Source of the DNA: Lacticaseibacillus yichunensis
GTDB taxonomy: Bacteria > Bacillota > Bacilli > Lactobacillales > Lactobacillaceae
Length of the DNA: 37,129 nt
Assembly (NCBI RefSeq): GCF_003946405.1
Contig: NZ_RHOG01000030.1
Location: 1-37,129 of the forward strand
Direction: 5' to 3'
Program-made: the position numbers and the translations under genes
Shown here: positions 10,826 to 18,864 of the stretch, piece by piece
How positions within the stretch are numbered: position 1 is the stretch's first letter
How the letters are laid out: each line of letters opens with the position of its first letter
Notes under the pieces: generated by a model
Database searches by the model: none
The model's input: the letters and a program-made list of their open reading frames with translations, nothing else
What the model was told of the DNA's origin: nothing

Positions 10826-11707
10826 TTAGATCTCTTCTGGGACCATCTTAACTGGGCGAGTGCCCATCCAGCCACTGATCTCCTTGAAGGTGTCAGTGAT
10901 GGCCTTGGTGCCAGGTGCCAGGAGCTTGCGAGGGTCATAACCCTTGCCTTCCTGATCCTTGTTCGCCAAGATGTATTCGCGAGTTGCCTTAGCAAAGGCA
11001 AGCTGGCATTCGGTGTTGATGTTCAGCTTGGAAATGCCCATGGAGATGGCCTTTTCAACCTGATCCTGAGGAATGCCGGAGCCACCGTGAAGGACAAGAG
11101 GCAGATCAACGGCGTCAGCGATCTCTTGCAGACGGTCGAAGTGCAGGCCCTTCCAGTTTGCCGGGTACTGGCCGTGGATGTTGCCGATGCCAGCAGCCAG
11201 GAAGTCGATGCCGGTTGCAGCCAAGGTCTTGGCTTCTTCAACAGAAGCAAGTTCGCCTTCGCCAACAACGCCGTCTTCTTCACCGCCGATGGAACCAACT
11301 TCGGCTTCAACAGAGATGCCCTTGGCGTGTGCCAACTTGACGATCTCCTTGGTCTTCTCAACGTTTTCTTCGAACGGCAGATCATGGCCGTCGAACATCA
11401 CGGAGTTGTAACCAGCAGCGATCGCTTCCTTAGCAGCTTCGTAATCGCCGTGGTCCAAGTGAATAACAACCGGAACGGTGATGTTCATTGCTTCTGCTTC
11501 AAGTTCGATGAGGGCTTTGCAAAGCTTGTAGCCGCCCATGTACTTAGCAGCGCCCATGGAAGTCTGGATCAGGATCGGGACATTGAGGTCCTGAGCACCC
11601 TGAAGCAAAGCACGGGTCCATTCAAGGTTGTTGGTGTTGAACGCACCGATAGCGTAGTGACCCTTACGAGCCGCTTGGAACAATTCTGTGCCGCGTACGA
11701 ATGGCAT
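10826..11707 (-). CDS. fba: Class II fructose-1,6-bisphosphate aldolase
   Basis: This cytoplasmic glycolytic enzyme reversibly cleaves fructose-1,6-bisphosphate to dihydroxyacetone phosphate and glyceraldehyde-3-phosphate, using a divalent metal. The 293-residue protein is the usual length for the class II family. Visible landmarks are the early GAFNTNNLE, the HLDHG segment with the metal/catalytic His-Asp region, EAEVGSIGGEEDG, the phosphate-loop HGGSGIP and the LNINTE stretch. ATG at 11707 follows a strong AGGAGG on the - strand. The gene stands alone, convergent with the adhesin and divergent from the cop operon, with its own terminator. As a core metabolic gene it probably marks stable chromosome between the accessory blocks. 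Confidence 0.97.
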   Translation of the reverse strand: MPFVRGTELFQAARKGHYAIGAFNTNNLEWTRALLQGAQDLNVPILIQTSMGAAKYMGGYKLCKALIELEAEAMNITVPVVIHLDHGDYEAAKEAIAAGYNSVMFDGHDLPFEENVEKTKEIVKLAHAKGISVEAEVGSIGGEEDGVVGEGELASVEEAKTLAATGIDFLAAGIGNIHGQYPANWKGLHFDRLQEIADAVDLPLVLHGGSGIPQDQVEKAISMGISKLNINTECQLAFAKATREYILANKDQEGKGYDPRKLLAPGTKAITDTFKEISGWMGTRPVKMVPEEI

Positions 11708-11749
11708 AAGTGTAATTCCTCCTACTGTAAACAGAATTTTGACAACTTC

Positions 11750-11758
11750 ATTTTAGCA
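11750..11758 (-). promoter_or_regulatory. Extended -10 of the fba promoter
   Basis: On the - strand the sequence reads TGCTAAAAT (TGn plus TAAAAT), about 43 nt upstream of the fba start. No clear -35 hexamer is visible, as is usual for extended -10 promoters. Confidence 0.4.
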
Positions 11759-11779
11759 TATATTTTCAGAATGTGCCGG

Positions 11780-12120
11780 TGGTTTTTACCGCGTGTTTCA
11801 TAGAACGAACTGGCTGCTACAGCGCCGGCATTGGCAGCGCATTCATGATTTTCGCCTAAAATGGCAAAACAATGAGCGGCTGTTTTTCACTGTGTCTGTT
11901 GCCGTATCGATACAGTTGAAGAGACAGCTTTGCGGGGCAAAATACGAGGCGGCCGGTGGCGTCGGGGCGCGTTGACGGCTGCTGGCTCGGGCGCTGGTTT
12001 TGTGAAGCAAAAACAAAAAAAGAGGGTGCGCTACCCTGATCTGGCGAGCGCCTGGCCAGCATCGCGGGCACAAGGCTTGCTATCATGAAAATGGGAAGTA
12101 CAAAAATATTTATCTTTGTC
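11780..12120. other. Intergenic region between fba and copY
   Basis: I see no convincing gene here; the short ORFs lack ribosome-binding sites and recognisable sequence. The one structure is a small hairpin, AGGGT 12023-12027 / ACCCT 12033-12037, with an A-rich run at 12013-12020. On the - strand it would resemble a weak terminator, but no - strand gene lies upstream of it. Confidence 0.4.
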
Positions 12121-12121
12121 G

Positions 12122-12171
12122 TTGACAACTGTAAACGGCGTGCTATTCTAGAAATGTAATCTACAACTGTA
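12122..12171 (+). promoter_or_regulatory. copY-copB promoter with two CopY boxes
   Basis: The -35 TTGACA at 12122-12127 and extended -10 TGCTATTCT (hexamer 12144-12149) are 16 nt apart. A cop box matching TACANNTGTA perfectly (TACAACTGTA) lies at 12162-12171, over the expected start point. A one-mismatch copy (GACAACTGTA) at 12124-12133 overlaps the -35. Two CopY dimers would block this promoter until copper displaces the repressor's zinc, as known for the CopY family. Confidence 0.85.
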
Positions 12172-12190
12172 AACGAAAGAAGGCCCGGCA

Positions 12191-12658
12191 ATGAATGACA
12201 CAAATACGATCGAAGAGATCACCCCGGCGGAATGGGAGGTCATGCGCATCATCTGGACGCTTGGCCAGGCTTCGGCCCACCAAGTGATCGACCTGCTCCA
12301 GCAAAAACGCGACTGGTCGGATTCGACGATCAAGACGCTACTGGGCCGGCTGGTGAAAAAAGGATTGCTTGAGACCAGCAAAGACGGCCGCAGTTTCATC
12401 TATAAGCCACTGATCTCTGAGACAGCGGCGATGAATGGGACAGCCAGCCAACTATTTTCCCATCTTTGTGCGATGAAGCGGGGCAAAACGTTGGTCGAGC
12501 TGATCGAAACGCTGCCGCTGTCGCGCGGCGACATCGAAACGCTGCAGGCCGCGCTGGCAAAGAAGCTGCCGGACGCGCCGGAAATGGTCGACTGCGACTG
12601 CCTACCAGGCGGGATGCAGGAAACTGACTGCAACTGCAAGGAGGACCACCATGACTGA
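12191..12658 (+). CDS. copY: CopY-type copper-responsive repressor
   Basis: This is a cytoplasmic repressor of the copper operon, of the BlaI/MecI/CopY winged-helix family. The N-terminal ~75 residues carry the DNA-binding domain (EWEVMRIIWTLG...STIKTLLGRLVKKGLL). The C-terminus has the metal site CDC-x6-CNC (CDCLPGGMQETDCNC), the hallmark that separates CopY from BlaI: Zn(II) keeps it on DNA and Cu(I) releases it. The length, 155 residues, is normal. ATG 12191 follows AAGAAGG. It overlaps copB by 8 nt, so the two are probably translationally coupled, and the two boxes upstream imply autoregulation. Confidence 0.95.
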   Translation: MNDTNTIEEITPAEWEVMRIIWTLGQASAHQVIDLLQQKRDWSDSTIKTLLGRLVKKGLLETSKDGRSFIYKPLISETAAMNGTASQLFSHLCAMKRGKTLVELIETLPLSRGDIETLQAALAKKLPDAPEMVDCDCLPGGMQETDCNCKEDHHD

Positions 12659-15047
12659 TGAGATGAAAGACAAGAAGCCAATGGGCGAAATGACGCACGA
12701 CGACATGACGGACATGGACCACAGCAAGATGGCTCATGGCGACATGGCAGGGATGGGCCACGAGAATATGAATATGGCTGATAACCAGATGGACCATATG
12801 GATATGAGCCATGGTGATATGTCTGACATGGACCACAGTGAAATGAGTCACGATAACATGCCGGGCATGGCTCACAGCCAGATGAGTCACGATGGGATGT
12901 CTGACATGGACCATAGCCAAATGAGCCATGACGAGATGTCTGACATGGATCATTCAAAGATGGATCACAGTCAGATGAACATGAATCATCACGATATGAG
13001 TCATATGGATATGAGCCACGGTAATATGGCCGGCATGGATCACATGAACATGGACCACGGCGACATGGACATGGCGATGCCGGGTGGCGGCCACATGCAC
13101 ATGAGCAATTTTAAACAGAAATTCTGGGTCTCGTTGATCGCGGCCGTACCGGTGTTTGTGCTGTCGCCGTTCATGGGGCTCCATCTACCGTTTCAGTTCA
13201 CCTTCCCCGGCTCTGATTGGATCGTGTTGATTCTTTCGACCTTCCTTTATATTTATGGCGGCGAGCCGTTCCTGTCAGGCGCGAAGGCGGAGCTGAAGGA
13301 CAAGGCACCGGCAATGATGACCCTGATCGCGATGGGTATCTCGGTTGCTTATGTTTATAGTATCTACGCATTTATTGCCAATCATTTTCTCTCGCCGCAG
13401 GGCCATGTGATGGACTTCTTCTGGGAGCTCGCCAGCCTGATCGTGATCATGCTGCTGGGCCACTGGATCGAAATGAATGCGGTGATGAGCGCAGGCAACG
13501 CGCTGGAGAAAATGGCGGCGCTTCTGCCTGGGTCCGCGCATGTCGTTGACAATGGCACGACGCGCGACATTCCGCTCAGTGACCTGCAAGAAGGGGCCAC
13601 GATTCAGATCTTGGCCGGCGAAAAGATTCCCGCGGATGCGCGCATTATCTCTGGGACCAGTGCAGTGAATGAGGCGCTGGTCACCGGCGAGGCCAAGGCG
13701 GTCGAAAAAAAGGCCGGCGATACCATCATCGGTGGGGCGGTCAATGGCAATGGCACACTGACGGCCACGGTCACTGGGACCGGCGAAAATGGGTACCTGG
13801 CGCAGGTCGCCAAACTCGTTAGTGAGGCCCAAGCTGAAAAGTCCAAGGCTGAGACGATGGCGGATCATGTTTCCCGTTGGCTGTTTTATGCCGCAATGGC
13901 GGTCGGGCTGATCGCGTTTTTCACCTGGCTGGCCATCGATGGAATGGATACTGGGCTTGAGCGGATGGTGACGGTGCTGGTCATCGCCTGTCCGCACGCC
14001 CTTGGGCTCGCCATTCCGCTGGTCGTTGCGCGCAGCACGTCCCTCGCCGCGACGCACGGGCTCTTGATCCGCGATCGGCAGGCGCTTGAATCGGCGAAAA
14101 ACGTCGACACGATTCTCATGGACAAGACCGGGACCCTGACTGAAGGCGTCTTCAAGGTCCACACGCTGGCTGCGTTTGGCGATGCCGATGAAAAGACGGT
14201 GCTCGCTGAGTTTGCCGGCCTGGAACAAAGCTCCAGTCATCCACTGGCTACCGGCATCTTGGATGAGGCAAAGGCGCGCGAAGTCACGCCGGCCTCAGCG
14301 GAAGAGGTGCAGGCGCTTCAAGGCGTTGGTCTGACTGGCACCGTGAATGGCCGCGCGCTGGCGATTGTCACGGCGGCTTATTTGGATGAAAACCAGATCG
14401 CATACGACAAGGCTCAATTCAAGACACTTGCGGGGGCCGGGAACTCGGTCAGCTATCTGATCGAAGACAAGACCGTGCGCGGGTTGATCGCGCAAGGGGA
14501 TGAAATCAAGCCGGCCGCGAAGTCGTTCATTGCGCAGCTGAAGAAAATGGGCATCACACCGATCATGCTGACAGGGGACAATCAGCCGGCTGCTGAAGCC
14601 GTTGCTGCCCAGCTTGGAGGCCTCGAAGTTCGCGCCGAGCTCAAGCCGGAAGACAAAGCCCGCATCGTGAAGGAGACGCAGGCCGCTGGTCACACTGTGA
14701 TGATGGTCGGCGACGGCATCAACGACGCGCCGAGTCTGGCTTCCGCCAACATCGGTGTGGCGATCGGCGCGGGGACGGATGTCGCGATCGACTCGGCCGA
14801 TGTGGTTCTGGTCAAGTCGGATCCACAGGACATCCTGAATTTCCTGACGCTGGGTCGTGCGACATCGCGCAAGATGACACAAAATCTCTGGTGGGGCGCT
14901 GGCTACAACATTCTCGCCATTCCGCTGGCGGCCGGTGTGCTGGCCGGGGTCGGCATCATCTTGAGCCCAGCAGTTGGGGCGCTGGTCATGAGCCTTTCGA
15001 CGGTCATCGTGGCGATCAATGCCATGACTTTGAAGATGACGGCTTAG
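12651..15047 (+). CDS. copB: CopB-like copper-exporting P1B-type ATPase with Met/His-rich N-terminal extension
   Basis: This membrane ATPase exports copper (possibly silver). The first 151 residues are a highly repetitive metal-binding tail with about 40 Met and 22 His, built from MxH and MDHS/MSHD units. The ATPase body follows: membrane helices, the actuator TGE (VTGEA), the metal-binding CPH motif at residues 447-449 in the sixth transmembrane helix (CPH rather than CPC marks the CopB branch), the phosphorylated Asp491 in DKTGT, the nucleotide-domain SSSHP (His530) and GDGINDAP (Asp688). Its 798 residues exceed a typical CopB because of the long tail. The start overlaps the end of copY and is preceded by AAGGAGG. 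A strong terminator follows. No copper chaperone (copZ) or CopA partner is seen. Confidence 0.95.
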   Translation: MTDEMKDKKPMGEMTHDDMTDMDHSKMAHGDMAGMGHENMNMADNQMDHMDMSHGDMSDMDHSEMSHDNMPGMAHSQMSHDGMSDMDHSQMSHDEMSDMDHSKMDHSQMNMNHHDMSHMDMSHGNMAGMDHMNMDHGDMDMAMPGGGHMHMSNFKQKFWVSLIAAVPVFVLSPFMGLHLPFQFTFPGSDWIVLILSTFLYIYGGEPFLSGAKAELKDKAPAMMTLIAMGISVAYVYSIYAFIANHFLSPQGHVMDFFWELASLIVIMLLGHWIEMNAVMSAGNALEKMAALLPGSAHVVDNGTTRDIPLSDLQEGATIQILAGEKIPADARIISGTSAVNEALVTGEAKAVEKKAGDTIIGGAVNGNGTLTATVTGTGENGYLAQVAKLVSEAQAEKSKAETMADHVSRWLFYAAMAVGLIAFFTWLAIDGMDTGLERMVTVLVIACPHALGLAIPLVVARSTSLAATHGLLIRDRQALESAKNVDTILMDKTGTLTEGVFKVHTLAAFGDADEKTVLAEFAGLEQSSSHPLATGILDEAKAREVTPASAEEVQALQGVGLTGTVNGRALAIVTAAYLDENQIAYDKAQFKTLAGAGNSVSYLIEDKTVRGLIAQGDEIKPAAKSFIAQLKKMGITPIMLTGDNQPAAEAVAAQLGGLEVRAELKPEDKARIVKETQAAGHTVMMVGDGINDAPSLASANIGVAIGAGTDVAIDSADVVLVKSDPQDILNFLTLGRATSRKMTQNLWWGAGYNILAIPLAAGVLAGVGIILSPAVGALVMSLSTVIVAINAMTLKMTA

Positions 15048-15056
15048 CAATTTCTC

Positions 15057-15126
15057 GGACGACCAAAAAAGACGTTTCGGGTTCTGCGCGATGATACGCA
15101 GAGCTGAAACGTTCTTTTTGTCGTCC
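15057..15126 (+). terminator. Terminator of the cop operon
   Basis: A long hairpin pairs GACGTTTC (from 15071) and the following CTGCG with CGCAG and GAAACGTTC (to 15113), then a T run. The outer GGACGAC...GTCGTCC arms extend it. Confidence 0.85.
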
Positions 15127-15195
15127 TATTTTTGTCCCGGTTTGGCATTGTGCCCAAAATTCGGGTGAAATTTTTGTGCATGTTTAGATTTTTTG

Positions 15196-15231
15196 TCGAT
15201 TCTCACTTTTTTGAAAAAAGGTCAGAATCGA
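15196..15231. repeat. AT-rich imperfect palindrome
   Basis: TCGATTCT...TTTTT pairs with AAAAAAG...AGAATCGA around a centre near 15213. A further GATTCT at 15239-15244 offers an alternative pairing. No T run follows on either strand, so it is not an ordinary terminator for copB. Confidence 0.45.
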
Positions 15232-15618
15232 AAAAAAAGATTCTGGCCCTTATGTACAACAAACACACCGGTCGAGGTGTCGTTTTAAGCATTGCCAGTG
15301 TGTTTGCGTGATTATTAGATTAGGATACTGCGGGCGCCTTGCTTGTGGGGCTTGGCGCGATCAGATTTCAACGGCGACAGCGTGATCAAAAGTCGATGCT
15401 TACTGCCGGACAACGACGCGACTGAGGGACCGTCGCGCTCGTAAAACTGGTAAAACGATGGATCTGTGAAACACCCACTCACCTAATTTATGACACCACT
15501 GACTCGGATGCCCTTCATAGCAGCTACTCTAGGTTTGCTCGAGGAAGCCCTCCCCGCTGGGTCCGCCTGTCTCCGGGAAATCAGTTCGTGTGGCCACACC
15601 GAACACCCTTCCACTGTG
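15231..15618 (-). ncRNA. Candidate ~390-nt structured non-coding RNA, family not recognised
   Basis: A strong - strand promoter (15624-15653) points into a region without a credible ORF. On the - strand the expected transcript contains several hairpins: GTTCG-TGTGG/CCACACGAAC near its 5' end, CGCGAC/GTCGCG around 15410-15435, GGCGC pairs around 15335-15355, and a 12-bp hairpin CAAACACACTGG/CCGGTGTGTTTG spanning about 15265-15310. A run of eight T (A at 15231-15238 on the + strand) could mark the end. I checked by eye for tmRNA, RNase P, 6S, SRP, T-box and common riboswitch cores and found no convincing match. It could instead be the remnant of a mobile element. Confidence 0.4.
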
Positions 15619-15623
15619 GCTAT

Positions 15624-15653
15624 AATATAGCACCTGAGAAATAAATTTGTCAA
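15624..15653 (-). promoter_or_regulatory. Strong - strand promoter of the candidate RNA
   Basis: On the - strand, TTGACA (15653-15648) is followed after 18 nt by an extended -10, TGC-TATATT (15632-15624). The -35 matches consensus perfectly. No coding sequence with a ribosome-binding site follows. Confidence 0.6.
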
Positions 15654-15851
15654 CAATTTTCTTCGGATGAGAAAGCGCAACTATCGCCTAGATATTAAGG
15701 GATTTAAAGTGTCACGACAGGGAAAGAATTATTTCTTTTAAATAACCAATTCTCAAGCAAACTTCGATCATCAATGCACAAGCATATTGTGTGACAAAGG
15801 AGAAATCAGAGACTACACTTTTCTCAAACAATCGAAAGGGAGGAACGGTCA

Positions 15852-16805
15852 ATGGCAAGGCCGAGGAAGACACTCACATTGTATGGGTGGATTCTTGATG
15901 CTGGTCAGTACGATGTCTTTGATCCAGAGAGTGGAAGGGTCACGAAACGGTTGTTGATCGAAATGGGGATGGACGTAGCCCAAGCAGGTGATGCGGACCC
16001 GGTTCAGATGATGTCGACGCGTGTGTTTGTTGAAGTCACGCCAGCGGTGCACACGAAGAGAGAATTATTCTGGGACGCTGCCACGTTATTCCAGTTCACG
16101 GGAGAAGTTTCGACGGGCGTTGTTGCCGCAAACCCTGAGACGCGCAGTCAGTTGAAAAAGACAGCGGCACAGATCACTGAGAAACAGTATGGCGTAGAAG
16201 CTAGTTGGCTCGGACGCATTACCAATGATGGATGGGTCTCAAAGGCAAAATCTGCACAGCTTGAGAAGGTGTTGGCACGCGTGAAGGAGGGCAGACTAAC
16301 GATCAGCGAAGCCGTCAGCGTCCAAGAATCAGTTTTACGAAGTGACGGTGGCAGAATTCGCGGCTCTCTCAAGAAAAAGGCTGCCCGCGAAACGGCCATT
16401 GTCCAAGACGCCCTGAGCCGATTGCCACCACTACGCTATCTTTTGCTCAATACGCGCGGCGTAAAAGGACTCTGGCTTGCCAGCCAAACGGACATACCGA
16501 AAGTCGCGCCATATCCGGGGACGTATCAGGTGGAAGACCAAGTATTGGCACGCCGGGTGTGGAAGATTCACTGGCAGGCATTGTGGCGTAAAGCCCAGCA
16601 TGTGCCCTTTTACGGTCTCTCGCGCTGGCCCGTGAATCGTCAAATTCAACATTACTGGCCTGAAGCGGGACTACCTGCGAATGAGAATGAACTGACAAAT
16701 TGGAAACCGATAACGGAGGCGGAACATGTTCTCACAAAACTTCAAAGCAATGTTGAGCGGCGTGATCACCCGGGGGTCAACGGAGGTGATGATCGGCAAA
16801 AATAA
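15852..16805 (+). CDS. Hypothetical protein, 317 residues
   Basis: I do not recognise a family. The start is well supported by AAGGGAGG about 6 nt upstream of ATG 15852. The protein is soluble, with no signal peptide or membrane segment. Its N-terminus is basic (MARPRK). The middle (about residues 95-185) is Lys/Arg/Glu-rich and predicted helical. The C-terminal part is aromatic-rich, with several Trp residues (VWKIHWQALWRK, HYWPEAGL). The last 80 nt overlap the next ORF in another frame, which suggests coupled expression. It is flanked by the candidate RNA and a terminator at 17482. The isolated, unfamiliar pair looks like an accessory insertion, but no phage or plasmid hallmark is seen. Confidence 0.75.
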   Translation: MARPRKTLTLYGWILDAGQYDVFDPESGRVTKRLLIEMGMDVAQAGDADPVQMMSTRVFVEVTPAVHTKRELFWDAATLFQFTGEVSTGVVAANPETRSQLKKTAAQITEKQYGVEASWLGRITNDGWVSKAKSAQLEKVLARVKEGRLTISEAVSVQESVLRSDGGRIRGSLKKKAARETAIVQDALSRLPPLRYLLLNTRGVKGLWLASQTDIPKVAPYPGTYQVEDQVLARRVWKIHWQALWRKAQHVPFYGLSRWPVNRQIQHYWPEAGLPANENELTNWKPITEAEHVLTKLQSNVERRDHPGVNGGDDRQK

Positions 16806-16908
16806 TCGTCTTTTCCAGCGAGATATCCAGCATCTCAATGTCAACGAAAGTACTGTTGAGGCGCTGGATCCGATGCTAGACTATTCTGGCAGGTTCGATG
16901 ACGTGTGA
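16726..16908 (+). CDS. Small hypothetical ORF, 60 residues; possibly the N-terminal part of the next gene
   Basis: ATG 16726 has a good GGAGG at 16715-16719, six nt upstream, and overlaps the preceding gene by 80 nt. An internal ATG at 16789 follows GGAGGTG too closely to be an obvious start. The ORF ends at TGA 16906-16908, immediately followed in the same frame by ATG and another 174 open codons. The residues on both sides of the TGA (GRFDDV / MPFDANVF) read smoothly as one sequence. Either a 236-residue gene has acquired a nonsense codon, or two short ORFs abut. No family is recognised. Confidence 0.55.
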   Translation: MFSQNFKAMLSGVITRGSTEVMIGKNNRLFQRDIQHLNVNESTVEALDPMLDYSGRFDDV

Positions 16909-17433
16909 ATGCCATTTGACGCAAATGTGTTTTCCCTTGAAATCAGTATCGGGGATGTGGCTGATGTGACCGGGACGCTGGCCAACATGCAGGTGATCGA
17001 TCCGGCAAAAGGCGCGGCGCTACTCAAACGCGACGTAAACTTGCGGCGGAGGTTGATCAGCGAAGCGCAGGGGTTCGCGAAGGACGATGCCAAGAAAAAG
17101 CCGGTGGTGCTTGCCGCCCAGCGATTTTCCAATCATCAGATCACGTTTGATGAGATGCAGCGTGCCCAAGAGCAGTTCTTCGGCGCGCCGACCCGCGTGC
17201 CAAACGACTTCAAGCGCGACATGACCAAGCGCCTGGCTGATTGGCAGGCCCTGGTCGCGGATGAAAAAGCGGCGACGATTATCCAGGAATCGGTCATCAA
17301 GATCAACGAGGTCGATTACGAAAACAATGTTGACAGCGCCAAAGCATTGGTCGTTGATGTTCAGCGTGCTTTCTCGGATCCCGCGTACGCGCACCAGATG
17401 TTTTTGAAGTGGGGCCAGAACCAGCCGGAATAG
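16909..17433 (+). CDS. Hypothetical protein, 174 residues, in frame with the upstream ORF
   Basis: This soluble, mostly helical, charged protein has no recognised motif. The best upstream purine run, GGCAGG near 16889, is about 15 nt from the ATG, so an independent start is weakly supported. The only thing separating it from the 16726 ORF is one TGA codon in the same frame. Repeated charged heptad-like stretches (for example VNLRRRLISEAQGFAKDDAKKK) hint at helices or a coiled coil. A terminator follows at 17482, closing the unit with the 317-residue gene. Confidence 0.65.
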   Translation: MPFDANVFSLEISIGDVADVTGTLANMQVIDPAKGAALLKRDVNLRRRLISEAQGFAKDDAKKKPVVLAAQRFSNHQITFDEMQRAQEQFFGAPTRVPNDFKRDMTKRLADWQALVADEKAATIIQESVIKINEVDYENNVDSAKALVVDVQRAFSDPAYAHQMFLKWGQNQPE

Positions 17434-17481
17434 GGAGGTAATGTCGCTCAGGCCTGATAAATAATAGGAAGTGATAAGTGA

Positions 17482-17517
17482 GGGGCTGCCCAACGCTGAT
17501 GGGCAGGCCCCCCTTTT
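17482..17517 (+). terminator. Terminator of the hypothetical gene set
   Basis: GGGGCTGCCC 17482-17491 pairs with GGGCAG-GCCCC (from 17501) with one bulged base, followed by TTTT. Confidence 0.75.
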
Positions 17518-17654
17518 GAATCGAGGAGAGAGTCGCGCAATTCAGCGTTTCGGCTTGTGCCCAGAAGCAATCCGGGTACAACCGCCCTTCGCCATTCTGC
17601 ACCCGCCCGCGACGTGGGGTATACTGGAGTCATTCACGCAAAAGGAGTCGATCA

Positions 17655-18239
17655 TTGTTGCAGACCGTATATCTCATGCGCCACGGCCAAACGGTGTTTA
17701 ACCAAGAAGGCCGCATTCAGGGCTGGGTGGATTCGCCGCTGACCGCAAACGGCATTGCCCAAGCCGAAGCCGCTCGCGATTGGTTTCATGACAACGGCAT
17801 CAAGTTTGGCGCGGCGTATGCGTCGACCGTCAAGCGCGCGCAGGACACGTTGAAAATTGTCACGGATCAGCCATTCACCAAGCTGGATGGGCTGCGCGAG
17901 TGGCATTTTGGTGATCTTGAAGCGACGATTGGGCATGTCGACCTCGCCAAGTCTTATGGGGACTATTTTCTCAAGCGTGGCGGGGAAAGTCAGACGCAGG
18001 TCCAAACGCGGATGGGGTACACGATGCTGACGCTGATGCAGCGCGAAGAGGCGGCGTCAACGCTGGTGGTGTCGCATGCGGGGGCGATTCGTAACTTCAT
18101 GGTGTTGTGGCGGCCGGAAGATGAGACCGAATTGGCCAACCACTTGCCGAACTGCGGCATCGCCGAATATGCGTTTGACGGGACACTTTTTCACTTCAAA
18201 CGCGTGATCGATCCGGTCAAGGAAAAGGGGCTCAGGTAA
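17655..18239 (+). CDS. Histidine phosphatase family protein (phosphoglycerate mutase-like), first of two
   Basis: This cytoplasmic enzyme belongs to the histidine phosphatase superfamily. The phosphohistidine motif RHGQT lies near residue 10, the acidic residue in LREWHFGD near 80, and the second catalytic His in VVSHAGAIRNF. At 194 residues it fits the small broad-specificity phosphatase/GpmB-like group better than glycolytic phosphoglycerate mutase; the substrate cannot be told. It starts with TTG: 17655 or the next TTG at 17658, which would give the same MQTVYLMRHG start as its neighbour. AAAGGAG at 17641-17647 supports either. A possible -10, TATACT, lies at 17620-17625. The stop overlaps the next gene by one base (TAATG), so the two are coupled. 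Confidence 0.88.
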   Translation: MLQTVYLMRHGQTVFNQEGRIQGWVDSPLTANGIAQAEAARDWFHDNGIKFGAAYASTVKRAQDTLKIVTDQPFTKLDGLREWHFGDLEATIGHVDLAKSYGDYFLKRGGESQTQVQTRMGYTMLTLMQREEAASTLVVSHAGAIRNFMVLWRPEDETELANHLPNCGIAEYAFDGTLFHFKRVIDPVKEKGLR

Positions 18240-18808
18240 TGCAGACAGTATATCTGATGCGGCACGGCGAGACGTTGTTCAATGTGCAGGGCCGCATTCA
18301 GGGATGGTGCGATTCGCCGCTGACGGCCAAGGGCATTCAGCAGGGAAAACAGGCACGCGATTGGTTCCAGCAGGCGGGCATCCACTTCGGCGCGGCGTAT
18401 TGTTCAACCGCCGAGCGGGCCGCGGACACGTTGGAGCTAGTCACCGCTCAGCCGTACACGCGGGTCAAGGGCTTGCGCGAATGGGGCTTCGGCGAGTTTG
18501 AGGCGCAGCCGGAATACCTCAATCCGAAAATTCCGTATGGCGACTTTTTTGTCCCGTATGGCGGGGAGAGCGAGACGCAGATTCGGACGCGGATTGGCCA
18601 GACAGTGCTGACACTGATGCAACACGAACCGGCGGAAACGACGCTGATCGTGTCGCACGCCGGGGCGATTCGCAATTTCATGAGTCTGTGGCCGCAGCCG
18701 GATGGGACGCAGCAGAAAAAGCGCCTGCCAAATTGCGGCATTGTTGAATATCGCTTCGACGGCCACGAATTTTTCTTCCAGCGGCTGGTCGATCCGGCGC
18801 AGGCGTGA
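18239..18808 (+). CDS. Histidine phosphatase family protein, second tandem copy
   Basis: This close paralogue of the preceding gene shares MQTVYLMRHG, GRIQGW-DSPLTA, LREW-FG, a GGES-TQ segment, TL-VSHAGAIRNFM and LPNCGI. The catalytic RHGET and SHAG histidines are both intact, so it should be active. It has 189 residues. The two genes arose by tandem duplication and form a two-gene unit with a one-base overlap. Similarity is high at protein level, but enough changes have built up that this is not a recent duplication. The substrate is unknown; sugar phosphates or nucleotides are typical for the family. Confidence 0.88.
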   Translation: MQTVYLMRHGETLFNVQGRIQGWCDSPLTAKGIQQGKQARDWFQQAGIHFGAAYCSTAERAADTLELVTAQPYTRVKGLREWGFGEFEAQPEYLNPKIPYGDFFVPYGGESETQIRTRIGQTVLTLMQHEPAETTLIVSHAGAIRNFMSLWPQPDGTQQKKRLPNCGIVEYRFDGHEFFFQRLVDPAQA

Positions 18809-18864
18809 AATTTTCACCAGGCAGGGCTGCCATCGTTGTAAAATAGACGCGAGGGGGCGTTAAC

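Noticed and set aside
12013-12037. Terminator-like hairpin facing the - strand
   Set aside because: The stem is only five pairs and no gene on that strand lies upstream; kept only as a note in the intergenic entry.
12396-13184. His-rich - strand open frames opposite copB
   Set aside because: They mirror the Met/His repeat of CopB (CAT/ATG complementarity) and lack start signals.
15483-15680. 65-codon - strand ORF in the candidate RNA region
   Set aside because: Its start lies upstream of the proposed promoter's transcription start, and it has no ribosome-binding site or recognisable motif.
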